64,000 bases of DNA from Sphingobacterium allocomposti (GCF_008124885.1 NZ_VNHX01000002.1:186001-250000), one strand, 5' to 3'. Numbered from the stretch's first letter, positions 1 to 8,546 are shown. A program made the numbers and translations. Notes: generated by a model from the sequence alone, not told the origin.

Positions 1-134
1 TGGCGAACAACGACAGGAATTGTTCCGCAGTGCGCCCGCGTGCGGCGGCAAACCCGTCGGAGCTCCCCGGCCCGTGTTGAGGACGTCAACAATCAGACGG
101 GAATCTTGTTAAGTAGATAACCCGGTGCAACATT

Positions 135-357
135 GGCTCAGTACAGGCTCCGCCGAAGCCCGTCACGGCGTCTATCCTTCGACAAGCTCGGATGATACCG
201 AGTGCTTTACGGTCACGCTGGGCATTTGGGTAGGCTCAGTACAGGCTCCGCCGAAGCCCGTCACGACGTCTATCCTTCGACAGGCTGTGGATGACACCGA
301 GTGCTTTACGGTCAAGCTGGGCATTTGGTAGGCTCAGTACAGGCTCTGTCGAAGAGC
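135..357. repeat. Tandem ~98-bp repeat, two full copies plus a partial third
   Basis: Units begin at 135, 233 and 331, each opening with GGCTCAGTACAGGCTC. The first two are near-identical over about 98 bases; the third diverges after roughly 27. Each full unit contains the core TATCCTTCGACAAGCTC or a close variant, followed by GGATGA. A related core recurs in the tandem pair at 4127-4262 and, inverted, near 24808-24830. No transposase lies beside it. The repeat puts accidental reading frames in this stretch, which I do not call as genes. Bases 1-134 to the left show no gene I can support. Confidence 0.85.
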
Positions 358-434
358 GACATGTTCTGGGCTTTCGGGTAGTAAATGGACGCCATACTGG
401 ACAACGGGTAGAAGACAGCAAAAATGAAAATGTT

Positions 435-731
435 ATGGAAAAATTTGAACTTAATGTAGATGGACAGGGGCGGGGCGAACTCGCCTTATTGGTCGATGGT
501 ATAAAAGCTGGGAAGATGGACGTTTTCATCCGTGGAAGTGTGCTAACAGTTTATCACACGGAGGTAGACCAGATGCACGAAGGTAAGGGATATGCTAAGC
601 AGCTTCTCGGCGAGCTTGTCCGTCAGGCGCGTGCCCGGGAGTTGAAGATCAAACCCTTATGTCCGTATGTTCACGCACAGTTTACGAGACATCCCGACCT
701 CTATAACGATATTTGGTTAAAAGAGCAATAA
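435..731 (+). CDS. GNAT-like N-acetyltransferase, small YjdJ/GCN5-related type
   Basis: Predicted 98-residue protein of the small GCN5-related acetyltransferase type (Acetyltransf_CG family, E. coli YjdJ-like). These proteins are thought to bind acetyl-CoA, but their substrate is unknown. The acetyl-CoA-binding loop is visible as HEGKGYAKQL around residues 48-57. The family-typical stretch KIKPLCPYV, with a conserved Cys at residue 76, follows at 71-79, then FTRHPDLY. I choose the ATG at 435: the frame is open from 291, but the upstream part is encoded by the tandem repeat and resembles no protein, whereas 435 gives the usual family length. It stands alone, with repeats upstream and a long non-coding stretch downstream. 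Cytoplasmic. Confidence 0.8.
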   Translation: MEKFELNVDGQGRGELALLVDGIKAGKMDVFIRGSVLTVYHTEVDQMHEGKGYAKQLLGELVRQARARELKIKPLCPYVHAQFTRHPDLYNDIWLKEQ

Positions 732-976
732 CCCCGGCCATAGACATCGGGGATGTGGCTGAAAGGCGGGTTTCACCGCCATAGTACGTAGGATCATGAA
801 TACGCTTAGAACCGATACCAACGGACAATCCGGTGATACTAAAAAGGATGATTTTTCGCAGCTGGCCACAGCCGTTCACGTTTCGTTCCCGCAATCCCGC
901 TTGTTCGGTTTCCCAGACCTTTTCGACACCTAAAAATAAAATCTATAAAAACAGTAGACTTTATTTAAACTATTGT

Positions 977-984
977 TATATTTG
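977..984 (+). promoter_or_regulatory. Bacteroidota-type -7 box TATATTTG upstream of the TonB receptor
   Basis: The octamer fits the Bacteroidota -7 consensus TAnnTTTG exactly. A clear -33 TTG at the ideal distance is not obvious, so the promoter is inferred from one box. If used, transcription would begin near 990 and leave about 230 untranslated bases before the receptor's ATG at 1222, unusually long for this phylum. Confidence 0.5.
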
Positions 985-1124
985 CTCGTCCGTGTGCCGT
1001 TCACATGGCAGAGCAGTAATTTAATAATGGAAAAATGATGATATACCTTCTCAGAAAGCCACCATTGTCTTCTCCGGAGTTTTCCTATTTAGGAGCCAGT
1101 TGGGTGAAAGTCGGCCGAATGCGT

Positions 1125-1156
1125 TAGGATACGGACGTTCCTACGTCCGTATCCTA
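1125..1156 (+). repeat. 14-bp perfect hairpin in the TonB receptor leader
   Basis: Arms TAGGATACGGACGT (1125-1138) and ACGTCCGTATCCTA (1143-1156) are perfectly complementary around a TCCT loop. No T-run follows, so it is not a standard terminator. It may be a REP-type palindrome or part of a structured leader controlling the receptor gene 66 bases downstream. Confidence 0.8.
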
Positions 1157-1221
1157 CTGCAAACCACGGGTATCAATTGGCGTTGGCACTTGTATTTATT
1201 TACTATTAAACTCACGATCTT

Positions 1222-3819
1222 ATGAAAAGAAATAGAGTACGTTTGTATTCTACCTGTATTTTATTGTTTGCGCTGGGCTTGGAAAGCCCTAATCTGTATG
1301 CGCAAGTAGAAACAAAGCCGATCATCAATGCATCGATTACGGGAACCGTCATTGATGGAGAAACCAAGGAACCTTTGGCGGGTGTCACTGTCCAGCTGGA
1401 GGCCGTCACCCATAGTGTAAAGACCGATGTAGATGGTAAGTTCCGTTTTGTAACCGGACAGAAGTTGCCGGTTACGGTGGTGGTGACTTATGTCGGTTAT
1501 CAACGAAAAAGTGTGGTACTCTCCGAGCCGTCTTCTGTAATAGAGTTGAGCCCTTCGGTAGAAAACCTCAACGAGGTAGTCGTTACTTCCCGAAGGCGAA
1601 GGGAACAGCTTCAGGACATACCGCTTCCGGTATCCCTGATCCGCTCGGCAACCATTGAAGATGCGGGGGCATTCAACGTGAGCCGCATTAAGGAGATCGT
1701 TCCTACCGTACAGCTATATGCATCAAATGCAAGAAATACCACGCTAAACATACGCGGGCTGGGGTCTACGTATGGTCTCACCAACGATGGTATAGACCCC
1801 GGTGTAGGCTTCTACCTCGATGGGGTATATATGGCCCGCCCAGCGGCAACATGGCTGGACTTTATTGATATTGAACAAATAGAAGTCCTGCGGGGACCGC
1901 AGGGTACGCTGTTTGGAAAAAATACGACGGCTGGGGCATTCAACATTACTTCCCGTCTTCCTTATTTCCACCCAGAAGCCAACTTCGAGGTAAACTATGG
2001 AAACTACGGCTTCATTCAGGGTAAAGCTTCCCTAACAGGGCCGCTTATTAAAGACAAGTTGGCGGCGCGCGTCTCGTTTTCCGGTACGCAGCGGGATGGA
2101 ACGCTCTATAATGTTGCAGCGGACAGAGCAATAAACGACATGAACAATATAGGCTTTCGTGGGCAGCTGTTATATACGCCCCGCAGTGACGTAAAGGTGT
2201 CTCTCGTTGGCGATGTGACCAAGCAGCGTCCGGACGGATACGGGTGGGGAATTGCCGGTGTCGTTAAAAATCAGCGATCTGCGTACAGACAGTTCGACCG
2301 CATATTGGAAGATCTCGGATACCAAATTCCCTATGAAAGCGCATTTGAAAGGAAGGTCGATCTGGATACGCGGTCCAGGGCTGATAACGAGCTAGGAGGC
2401 CTGTCGTTAAACATAGATTATAAGTTAGGGAACGGTACGTTGACGTCAACATCGGCATGGCGTTACTGGAAATGGGTGCCGTTGAATGATAGAGACTATT
2501 TAGGCATACCGGTATATACGGTGTCTTCGGGAAATTCCCTGCACGACCAGTGGTCGCAGGAATTCCGATACGCGGGACAGCTTGGCGAGAACATCAGTGG
2601 CGTGGTCGGCGTATTTGGGCTCTGGCAGGATCTGAGAACGGACCCGGTACATACGGAGGAAGCGGGAGATGCATTATGGCGGTTTCAGCAGCAGAACGCA
2701 TCGCAAACACAGTGGGGCCCGGGGCTTATCGACCGAGTGGGCATCCGCACGCGCTACGGAATAAAGAGCGCGAGTCTGGCAGCCTTCTCGCAAATAGACT
2801 GGGCCGTCACGCCAAAGCTACATATCCTTCCGGGATTACGGTATAACTATGATAAGAAGACGGCCGATTACGACCGGAAAAAATATATTGAAAATAATAT
2901 TGCTTACACGGCGGAGCAGTTTGCTGCGGTTAACAGCATCTATTCCGATCAGCAATTTCTCGTTGATGCGGACGCTGCCAATTTCTCGGGACAGCTGTCG
3001 TTGCAGTACAAATTTACGCCGCGCTATAATGTGTATACAACCTACTCCCGGAGCTATAAACCAATAGGTATTAATGTCGGCGGACTGCCCGTTATAGATG
3101 GAAGGGTGGCGACGGAACTGGCGGAAGTCAAGCCAGAGTCGGTAAACCATGTGGAGTTTGGCTTAAAATCCAACCCGTTGCCCAACACCTTTCTTAATAT
3201 TACCGCTTACCGGAGTCATATTAAAGATTACCAGACGCAGGTGCAGACGCCCGATCCGGGGGTCAACAGGGGCTATCTGGCGAACGCAGAGCGGGTACGG
3301 GTGCAGGGTGTTGAGGTCGACGGAAGCTTTCAGCTGAAGGACTACTTCCGGCTGAATGCGGCGCTGGCGTATACAGACGGTAAATACGTTACTTTTACCA
3401 ATGCCCCTGTCCCGTTGGAGGAAGTGGGAGGGGAGCTCGCCTTTAAGGACATATCTGGGGGCGTGCTGCCCGGTATTTCGAAGTGGTCTTGGTCCGCGGG
3501 GGCAGAATTGACTCAAAAGGGACGGTTGCTTACGCTGGAAGGCCGGTATTTTATAGGACTCGATGTGTTTTACCGATCGGATTTTTCATCTAGTCCATCG
3601 CCGTCGCAGTACCTGAATGTCGAAAGTTATGCATTGGTAAATGCACGTGTCGGTTTTAGGGCAACACGAGGCTTGTCCGTCATTGTGTGGAGCCGTAATC
3701 TTACGGATAGGGACTATTATGAGCAATTGCTGGCCGCTCCCGGAAACTTCGGACAGTATGCAGGGGTGATTGGTGATCCACGCACCTATGGTGTGACTCT
3801 GCGGTGTGCCCTAAAATAG
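1222..3819 (+). CDS. TonB-dependent outer-membrane receptor with CarboxypepD_reg-like domain
   Basis: 865-residue outer-membrane receptor expected to import a scarce ligand, such as a siderophore, cofactor or glycan, using TonB energy. A signal peptide ends around residue 27 (NLYA|Q). A carboxypeptidase-regulatory-like beta domain follows at about 38-115 (ITGTVIDGETKEPLAGVTV), typical of Bacteroidota receptors. The plug contains EVVVTSRRRREQLQDIPLPV and IEVLRGPQGTLFGKNTTAG, and the rest is a 22-strand-type barrel ending in YGVTLRCALK. The plug and barrel look more like the FepA/siderophore branch than SusC, and no susD partner follows, so polysaccharide uptake is unlikely. No TonB, regulator or sigma/anti-sigma pair is adjacent, so the ligand cannot be assigned. 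The ATG at 1222 starts a clean signal peptide. The leader upstream is long and structured. Confidence 0.92.
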   Translation: MKRNRVRLYSTCILLFALGLESPNLYAQVETKPIINASITGTVIDGETKEPLAGVTVQLEAVTHSVKTDVDGKFRFVTGQKLPVTVVVTYVGYQRKSVVLSEPSSVIELSPSVENLNEVVVTSRRRREQLQDIPLPVSLIRSATIEDAGAFNVSRIKEIVPTVQLYASNARNTTLNIRGLGSTYGLTNDGIDPGVGFYLDGVYMARPAATWLDFIDIEQIEVLRGPQGTLFGKNTTAGAFNITSRLPYFHPEANFEVNYGNYGFIQGKASLTGPLIKDKLAARVSFSGTQRDGTLYNVAADRAINDMNNIGFRGQLLYTPRSDVKVSLVGDVTKQRPDGYGWGIAGVVKNQRSAYRQFDRILEDLGYQIPYESAFERKVDLDTRSRADNELGGLSLNIDYKLGNGTLTSTSAWRYWKWVPLNDRDYLGIPVYTVSSGNSLHDQWSQEFRYAGQLGENISGVVGVFGLWQDLRTDPVHTEEAGDALWRFQQQNASQTQWGPGLIDRVGIRTRYGIKSASLAAFSQIDWAVTPKLHILPGLRYNYDKKTADYDRKKYIENNIAYTAEQFAAVNSIYSDQQFLVDADAANFSGQLSLQYKFTPRYNVYTTYSRSYKPIGINVGGLPVIDGRVATELAEVKPESVNHVEFGLKSNPLPNTFLNITAYRSHIKDYQTQVQTPDPGVNRGYLANAERVRVQGVEVDGSFQLKDYFRLNAALAYTDGKYVTFTNAPVPLEEVGGELAFKDISGGVLPGISKWSWSAGAELTQKGRLLTLEGRYFIGLDVFYRSDFSSSPSPSQYLNVESYALVNARVGFRATRGLSVIVWSRNLTDRDYYEQLLAAPGNFGQYAGVIGDPRTYGVTLRCALK

Positions 3820-3967
3820 GAGAGTTAAAAGCGGCTTTCAACTTTGGGGTGGTCGCCTGATGTGATTGACGAAAAAAACGAGGCGATACGTAACTTTGTT
3901 GTGAAGTAGCGTGGTTTAGGCCAACACTTGTGGCATTTTGACGTTAATTGTCGTTATATTCGTAATT

Positions 3968-4035
3968 CATAATTTTAGTTAATAATTGGTTAGTAGAAAG
4001 GCACCTGAAGCTCCCCGCTTCAGGTGTTCTTTGTT
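3968..4035 (+). ncRNA. Candidate small RNA, copy 1, ending in a terminator hairpin
   Basis: A -7-like box TATATTCG at 3955-3962 is followed five bases later by CATAATTTTAG, then ATAATTGGTTAGTAGA, then a 10-bp hairpin (CACCTGAAGC 4002-4011, loop TCCCC, GCTTCAGGTG 4017-4026) and TTCTTTGTTT. The arrangement and leader match the element at 40547-40624, while the stem sequence differs but stays paired. It could instead be only the terminator of the upstream receptor gene, whose stop lies 180 bases earlier. The matching leader and box in an unrelated locus argue for an independent RNA. The -33 element is weak here. Confidence 0.5.
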
Positions 4036-4126
4036 TATTGTCAGCGCCTCGTTGCGCAACCCTAGGTCTGTCGGTATACCGCCTTCTGTAAAGTTGATAC
4101 ATAGCCTTTGGTTCTGCTGTATGTTA

Positions 4127-4262
4127 GGCTGAGCCTGTCGAAACCTGTCTCGGTGTTTATCCTTCGACAAGCTCTGGATGACACCGATACCGCCACGTTA
4201 GGCCGAGCCTGTCCGAAACCTGTCTCGGTGTTTATCCTTCGACAAGCTCTGGATGACACGGA
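4127..4262. repeat. Two-copy 74-bp tandem repeat
   Basis: Units start at 4127 (GGCTGAGCCTGTCGAAACC) and 4201 (GGCCGAGCCTGTCCGAAACC). Both continue CTGTCTCGGTGTTTATCC, then TTCGACAAGCTCTGGATGACAC. The core TATCCTTCGACAAGCTCTGG matches the 98-bp repeats at 135-330, so this is a dispersed family with varying flanks. Confidence 0.8.
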
Positions 4263-4343
4263 GACTTCCCCACATCAGGATAACAACCAATGCCGATCAG
4301 CTCCACATGCAGAACAGGTATATGGGAGTGCAACGGTACCGTC

Positions 4344-4391
4344 TATAAACGAAAGTAGGTGCCTTCAAGAAGACACCTACTTTCGTTTATA
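4344..4391 (-). terminator. 18-bp terminator hairpin after ompH
   Basis: Perfect arms TATAAACGAAAGTAGGTG (4344-4361) and CACCTACTTTCGTTTATA (4374-4391). It begins 24 bases beyond the minus-strand ompH stop at 4415 and probably ends the bamA-ompH-ompH transcript. A long T-run is lacking, but the stem ends in A/T-rich pairs on both strands. Confidence 0.65.
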
Positions 4392-4414
4392 AGAAATAAT
4401 GTTATTACCGCTTA

Positions 4415-4987
4415 TTAGTTTGTCGGTACTGCTGGCGTTACCGGTGTGGCGTTTGCGCTGATACCTAACTTCGCTTTTACATCTGCTGAGATGTCTTCTC
4501 CCCCCTGGAAATAAATGACGCTTCCGCTAGACGTGTCCAGAACATAGGCGTAACCTTTTTCCTTAGCCACCGCGTTGATTGCGTTCATCACTTTTGTCTG
4601 TATAGGCGCAAGAAGTTCCTGTTGTTTTTTTCCAAGGTCTTCTTGTGCTACACGTTGCACCTCCTGGATACGTTGCTCGATATTCTGTAACTCCTGACCC
4701 AATGTCTGCAGCTCCGCATCTACTGTCGCTTTGTTGGCTTCACTGCGGTTTCTAAGCTTTTCATTTGCGTCATTCTGTTTCTTCTGGTATTCTTCATACA
4801 TCCCCTGAAGTTCTTTCGTTTTTGTATCGTTCAACGTCTTGAGTTGATCGTTTGCAGTTTTGAATTCAGGAGTCATTTGAAAGATCTCGTCCGCGTTCAC
4901 ATGTCCGATTTTTTGTTGCGCACTTAATGATTGTGTGCCCAACACTACCACTGCCGCTACAGCTACACTTCTAAATAAATTTTTCAT
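4415..4987 (-). CDS. OmpH/Skp-family periplasmic chaperone (second copy)
   Basis: About 190 residues starting at MKNLFRSV. An in-frame ATG three codons upstream (4996) is possible, but this start gives a cleaner signal peptide (MKNLFRSVAVAAVVVLG, cleavage near LSAQ). The mature part begins with the family signature IGHVNADEIF. A long charged coiled coil from about residue 45 to 130 (KELQGMYEEYQKKQNDANEK) follows, then a C-terminal beta segment (GYAYVLDTSSGSVIYFQGGE). Skp-type proteins are trimers that hold unfolded outer-membrane proteins in the periplasm and hand them to BamA. This is the last gene of a minus-strand run after bamA and a first ompH. The Pro/Thr-rich tail TPVTPAVPTN is presumably disordered. 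Confidence 0.9.
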   Translation of the reverse strand: MKNLFRSVAVAAVVVLGTQSLSAQQKIGHVNADEIFQMTPEFKTANDQLKTLNDTKTKELQGMYEEYQKKQNDANEKLRNRSEANKATVDAELQTLGQELQNIEQRIQEVQRVAQEDLGKKQQELLAPIQTKVMNAINAVAKEKGYAYVLDTSSGSVIYFQGGEDISADVKAKLGISANATPVTPAVPTN

Positions 4988-5094
4988 TCTTTCCATTTTA
5001 ATCTTTGTTGCCTACTAAGCGCAGACACGACTTTTTTGTTTTTTTATAATGTTAATAATTAATTCCGATTTTTCGACAAGTATAAACAAAAAAA

Positions 5095-5628
5095 TTAGTT
5101 TGCCAAGCTCGGATTGGGCTTCAATCCTAATTTTGTAATGATTTCATTACTTTTATCCAGTGCCGGATTCGCGTAGAGGAAAGTAACCTCGGTACCTCGA
5201 TCGAGGATAAGATCCAGGCCCTGTGCTGTAGCAACGTCCTGAATGGCTTTGGCCACGCGATCCTCAATAGGCTTAATAAGGCGTACCCGCTCTTTGAAGA
5301 GGTCTCCTTCAAATCCGAACCGTTGGCGCTGCAATTCTTTAACTTGCTTCTCCTTGTTAACAATTTCATCTTCTCTGCGTCTGCGCATGTCTTCGTTCAA
5401 CAGCACCTGATCGTTCTGATAAGCCTGGTAAAGTTTCTCAATTTCTCCGTATTGTTTATCGACTTCCTCCTGCCATTTTGTAGAGAGGTCGTCCAACTGC
5501 TTCTGCGCCGCAACATATTCAGGGATATGTTTTAAAATGTACTCGGAATCTACATAAGCGAAACGCTGGGCGAACGCTGCACTTACCGATGTAACAACAA
5601 AAGCGACGATAAAAACTATTCTTTTCAT
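5095..5628 (-). CDS. OmpH/Skp-family periplasmic chaperone (first copy)
   Basis: 177 residues starting at MKRIVFIVAFVV. The frame is open further upstream into bamA, but that extension overlaps bamA coding sequence and lacks protein character, so I reject it. A signal peptide ends near AAFA|QRFAYV. The mature start RFAYVDSEYILKHIPEY is the OmpH signature, followed by a long coiled coil rich in Glu, Lys and Arg (DMRRRREDEIVNKEKQVKE) and a C-terminal DLILDRGTEVTFLYANP segment. It lies 49 bases after bamA and upstream of a second ompH, the usual Bacteroidota order. This supports joint action in delivering and folding outer-membrane proteins. Twin paralogues suggest duplication; whether they form homo- or heterotrimers cannot be seen. 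Confidence 0.92.
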   Translation of the reverse strand: MKRIVFIVAFVVTSVSAAFAQRFAYVDSEYILKHIPEYVAAQKQLDDLSTKWQEEVDKQYGEIEKLYQAYQNDQVLLNEDMRRRREDEIVNKEKQVKELQRQRFGFEGDLFKERVRLIKPIEDRVAKAIQDVATAQGLDLILDRGTEVTFLYANPALDKSNEIITKLGLKPNPSLAN

Positions 5629-5677
5629 AGTGACTGTTCTTTTTACAAGTTGTAGGACAATTATAGTTCCAAAAGGT

Positions 5678-8254
5678 TTAAAAGCCTCCCATATTCTGCA
5701 GGATACTGAAGGTAAAGTTTTGCTTCCATTGGCTTGACTGTAATCCCGGAATCGGATCGAACGCATGACCGTAGTCGATGCCCAACATACCGAAAATCGG
5801 AAGGAATATCCGTGCTCCTACGCCCGCCGAACGTCGCATCTTAAATGGATTGACTTCGCTAAACTTATTCCATGTGTTTCCTGCCTCCGCGAAAGCCAGT
5901 ACAAACACCGTGGCCTGCTCATTTAACATCACAGGGTGACGAAGTTCTAACTGATATTTTGCGTAAATCGGACTACCGGAGTTTATCGCAATATTCGCGA
6001 ATCCATTGCCTGTCGACTCCGGAATGATGGTACCGTTGGCATAACCACGCATGGCAATAATTTCAGATCCCTGCAGGAAGTCGAATCCCATCATACCGTC
6101 TCCTCCCAGCTTAAAGCGTTCGAAGGTAGAGGTTGGTGTTCTGTCGGTATAATTACCCAAATAGCCGAACTGTGCCTGTGTTTTTAATACAAGTTTGCCA
6201 GCAATCTTTGTGTACCATTGGCTATCAAACTTCCACTTATGATACTCCGTCCATTTATATCTCACGTTGTCCGGTGCTGTTTGGTAATTAATACTATTCC
6301 ATGCGGAATAGGGTGGAGTCAGCTGTACCGAAAACCGGAGGTGAGAACCGGAGGTCGGATATATCGGTGCATCGACGGAGTTCCGGCTGATCTCCTGTGT
6401 CAGGTTGATGTTATACGCTGTACCGTCGGAGAACAGGAAGTAGTTTCCGTAGTTCTGCAACTTATACTGCTGGAAGGATAGGGACGTATTGATCTGGAAA
6501 TAGTTGTCGGGCCACTGCAGACGTTTTCCCAGCGTCGCTGTAACCCCTGTCATCCAGATACGGCTTAATTCTTCGTCGCTCACCATCTGGCGACCCGTAA
6601 ACATGTTAAACCCACCCAACGATGAATTGGACGTATAAGCACTCAAGCCAAAATAGATAGGCTTTTTCCCTCCCAGCCAAGGCTCTGAGAACGAAAAGCT
6701 ATACGACTGATAACGTTTACCCGACGTTTGCCCACGGATACTCAGCTTTTGTCCATCGCCACGGGGTAGGGGTTTCCAGGCATCTTTCTTGAAGAGGTTA
6801 CTGGTAGAAAAGTTATTGAATGTTAGCCCCAACGTTCCGATAACTTGTCCTGCCCCGTAGCCGCCGGAAAGTTCGACTTGATCGGAGGGTTTTTCCACCA
6901 CGGTATACTCCAGGTCGGTGGTCCCCTCTTCGTAGTTTAGGTTCGTTGGCACCGGATTAATTTTTTGCTCATCGAACATACCTAACTGCGAGATCTCCCG
7001 CACGCTGCGCATAAGCATTTCCCGCGAAAATTTCTGCCCCGGTTTAGTGTAAATCGAGCGTAGTACCACACGGTCGTTTGTCACATCGTTTCCTTTGACG
7101 ATCACGTTGTTGATGGTGAACTGCTTCCCTTCGCTCAATACAATTTCCAGGTCTATAGTGTCGTTATAGATCCGCTTGATAATAGGCTGCACACCGAACG
7201 TCAGATACCCGTCGTTTTGGTAGAGGGCGCTTATGTCGTCGCTATTGCGTGTGGGCCCGGAAAGCTTCGTGTTTAGCTTCTCTTCACTGTAGATGTCGCC
7301 CTTCTCGATACCGAGTATCAGATTCAGTATGGAATCGGTGTACTTCGAGTTGCCGGACCATTCAATATTCCCGACATAATAACGGGGGCCCTCGTAGAGG
7401 TTCAGATAAATATCTACTTCATTGTTGTCGTGGCGGACGACGCTGTCCGATAGTATCTGTGCATCGCGGTAGCCTTTGTCCTGCATTTTCGCGACTAAGT
7501 TCTCTTTGGCTTCTTTATATTTTTCGTCTTTAAATTTGCCAGGGCCGAAAATGCGGAACCAACGACGGGGTTTCACCCCCTTAAGATATTTCCGGAGCTG
7601 TTTGTCAGAAAACGCTTCGGAGCCTTCAAAATGGACCCGGTGCACCCTGATTTTTTTATTCTTCTCCACATCAACAACGACGATTTCGTTGTTGGCCTGT
7701 GCTGTATCTTTCTCTGTACGTATTTTTATCTCGGGGTACAGGTAGGATTTTTCGCGCAGGAATTTTTGGATGGTAGACTGCGTGGTTTTAATCAGGTTCG
7801 CGTTGACGATCTTTCCCGAGTTCGTATTGAGCCGTTTACGGATCTCTTCGGTTTCGCCCTTTTTTAATCCGTTGATATCGATCCGTGTTAGACGCGGGCG
7901 CTCCTGCACCCGTATTTCCAGATAAATATTGTCGCCTTCGATCCGTTCGGCATACAACTGCACGTCGTCGAATAGGTTTTGACCCATTAGCGTTTTTACG
8001 ACATTAGCCGTCGCTTCGCTCGGAACTTCGATATATTGTCCGACCACCAGTTTCGAAATGGTAATCAAAACATCATTATCCAGATATTCAGTGCCTGAAA
8101 CGCGGACACCCCCGATGACGTAATTCTTGGGGTCCAAATAACTGATTTCATCGGGATCGTTCAGATTGATGGGGTTGTTGCCCCTTATCTGAGCGAATAA
8201 TTGTTGTCCTCCAAAAAGTATGGTAAATGCTATTAGATATAGTACGCGCTTCAT
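5678..8254 (-). CDS. bamA: Outer membrane protein assembly factor BamA
   Basis: 858-residue Omp85-family protein, the central subunit of the outer-membrane beta-barrel assembly machine. A signal peptide ends around residue 21 (LFA|Q). POTRA repeats fill roughly residues 45-460, visible in stretches such as NYVIGGVRVSGTEYLDNDVL, VHRVHFEGSEAFSDKQLRKY, YYVGNIEWSGNSKYTDSILN and FTINNVIVKGNDVTNDRVV. The 16-strand barrel follows (VELSGGYGAGQVIGTLGLTF), with the conserved barrel motif near MMGFDFLQGSEIIAMRGY, and the protein ends in NFTFSILQNMGGF. Length is normal for Bacteroidota BamA. The neighbours uppS upstream and two ompH genes downstream are those found across the phylum. Essential in all bacteria tested. 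Confidence 0.97.
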   Translation of the reverse strand: MKRVLYLIAFTILFGGQQLFAQIRGNNPINLNDPDEISYLDPKNYVIGGVRVSGTEYLDNDVLITISKLVVGQYIEVPSEATANVVKTLMGQNLFDDVQLYAERIEGDNIYLEIRVQERPRLTRIDINGLKKGETEEIRKRLNTNSGKIVNANLIKTTQSTIQKFLREKSYLYPEIKIRTEKDTAQANNEIVVVDVEKNKKIRVHRVHFEGSEAFSDKQLRKYLKGVKPRRWFRIFGPGKFKDEKYKEAKENLVAKMQDKGYRDAQILSDSVVRHDNNEVDIYLNLYEGPRYYVGNIEWSGNSKYTDSILNLILGIEKGDIYSEEKLNTKLSGPTRNSDDISALYQNDGYLTFGVQPIIKRIYNDTIDLEIVLSEGKQFTINNVIVKGNDVTNDRVVLRSIYTKPGQKFSREMLMRSVREISQLGMFDEQKINPVPTNLNYEEGTTDLEYTVVEKPSDQVELSGGYGAGQVIGTLGLTFNNFSTSNLFKKDAWKPLPRGDGQKLSIRGQTSGKRYQSYSFSFSEPWLGGKKPIYFGLSAYTSNSSLGGFNMFTGRQMVSDEELSRIWMTGVTATLGKRLQWPDNYFQINTSLSFQQYKLQNYGNYFLFSDGTAYNINLTQEISRNSVDAPIYPTSGSHLRFSVQLTPPYSAWNSINYQTAPDNVRYKWTEYHKWKFDSQWYTKIAGKLVLKTQAQFGYLGNYTDRTPTSTFERFKLGGDGMMGFDFLQGSEIIAMRGYANGTIIPESTGNGFANIAINSGSPIYAKYQLELRHPVMLNEQATVFVLAFAEAGNTWNKFSEVNPFKMRRSAGVGARIFLPIFGMLGIDYGHAFDPIPGLQSSQWKQNFTFSILQNMGGF

Positions 8255-8357
8255 TTATTCTGTTTTCTCGGTGCTAAAGTACACCAATCTGTTGTTAATT
8301 TTTGTTAAAAGAAATAATTAATAACCAACCTATTAATTAGGCCTTTAATTGACGCTG

Positions 8358-8365
8358 CAAAGGTA
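8358..8365 (-). promoter_or_regulatory. -7 box TACCTTTG for bamA
   Basis: Plus-strand CAAAGGTA reads TACCTTTG on the minus strand, a perfect TAnnTTTG -7 box. It implies a start site near 8351 and a leader of about 95 nt before the bamA ATG at 8254. No good -33 TTG is visible. The rest of the 292-base gap between uppS and bamA is AT-rich and otherwise featureless. Confidence 0.55.
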
Positions 8366-8546
8366 AATAAATCCCGGAGCCTGTTTAAATTTATCTAATT
8401 ATTTTTTTACGTCTCAAACTGTGGTTCTGAGCGCAGGAAAAGGCGTTGCAGCACTCTCGGGCCCTGCGCTCCGTCCAACGCGTTCAGAGAACACAATCTA
8501 ACGATTTTTATCTATCAACACAACGGAAAAGCTCTTCTTCAAATGC

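Larger units (their letters stand above)
732..1221. other. Long intergenic region / leader of the TonB receptor gene
   Basis: No convincing gene is present. A 45-codon frame at 796-933 (ATG to TAA) has a protein-like composition, but I recognise nothing in it and call it only a possibility. A small GC hairpin, GGCGG-GTTTCA-CCGCC, lies at 765-780. From about 977 onward the region reads as promoter plus a roughly 230-nt untranslated leader for the receptor gene at 1222, including the strong hairpin at 1125-1156. Confidence 0.6.
3820..4414. other. Intergenic region: small-RNA-like element, tandem repeat, terminator
   Basis: No protein gene is supported between the receptor stop and the ompH gene on the opposite strand. 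The stretch holds an sRNA-like element ending at about 4035, a two-copy 74-bp tandem repeat at 4127-4262 and an 18-bp terminator hairpin at 4344-4391, listed separately. Bases 4036-4126 and 4263-4343 show nothing recognisable. Confidence 0.7.

Noticed and set aside
1..120. Open frames reaching the left window edge (stops at 108-120)
   Set aside because: Two frames stay open, but neither shows recognisable protein character over about 38 codons, so the end of a gene entering from the left cannot be supported.
796..933. 45-codon plus-strand frame upstream of the TonB receptor
   Set aside because: Composition is protein-like, but there is no recognisable family, no terminator and no close neighbour gene; kept only as a remark.
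1101..1120. GGGTGAAAGTC-like stretch suggesting a cobalamin riboswitch or a group II intron end
   Set aside because: The rest of the cobalamin consensus is missing, and no intron-encoded reverse transcriptase or domain V follows.
5629..5766. N-terminal extension of the first OmpH protein into bamA
   Set aside because: It overlaps the end of bamA and lacks protein character; the ATG at 5628 gives a proper signal peptide.
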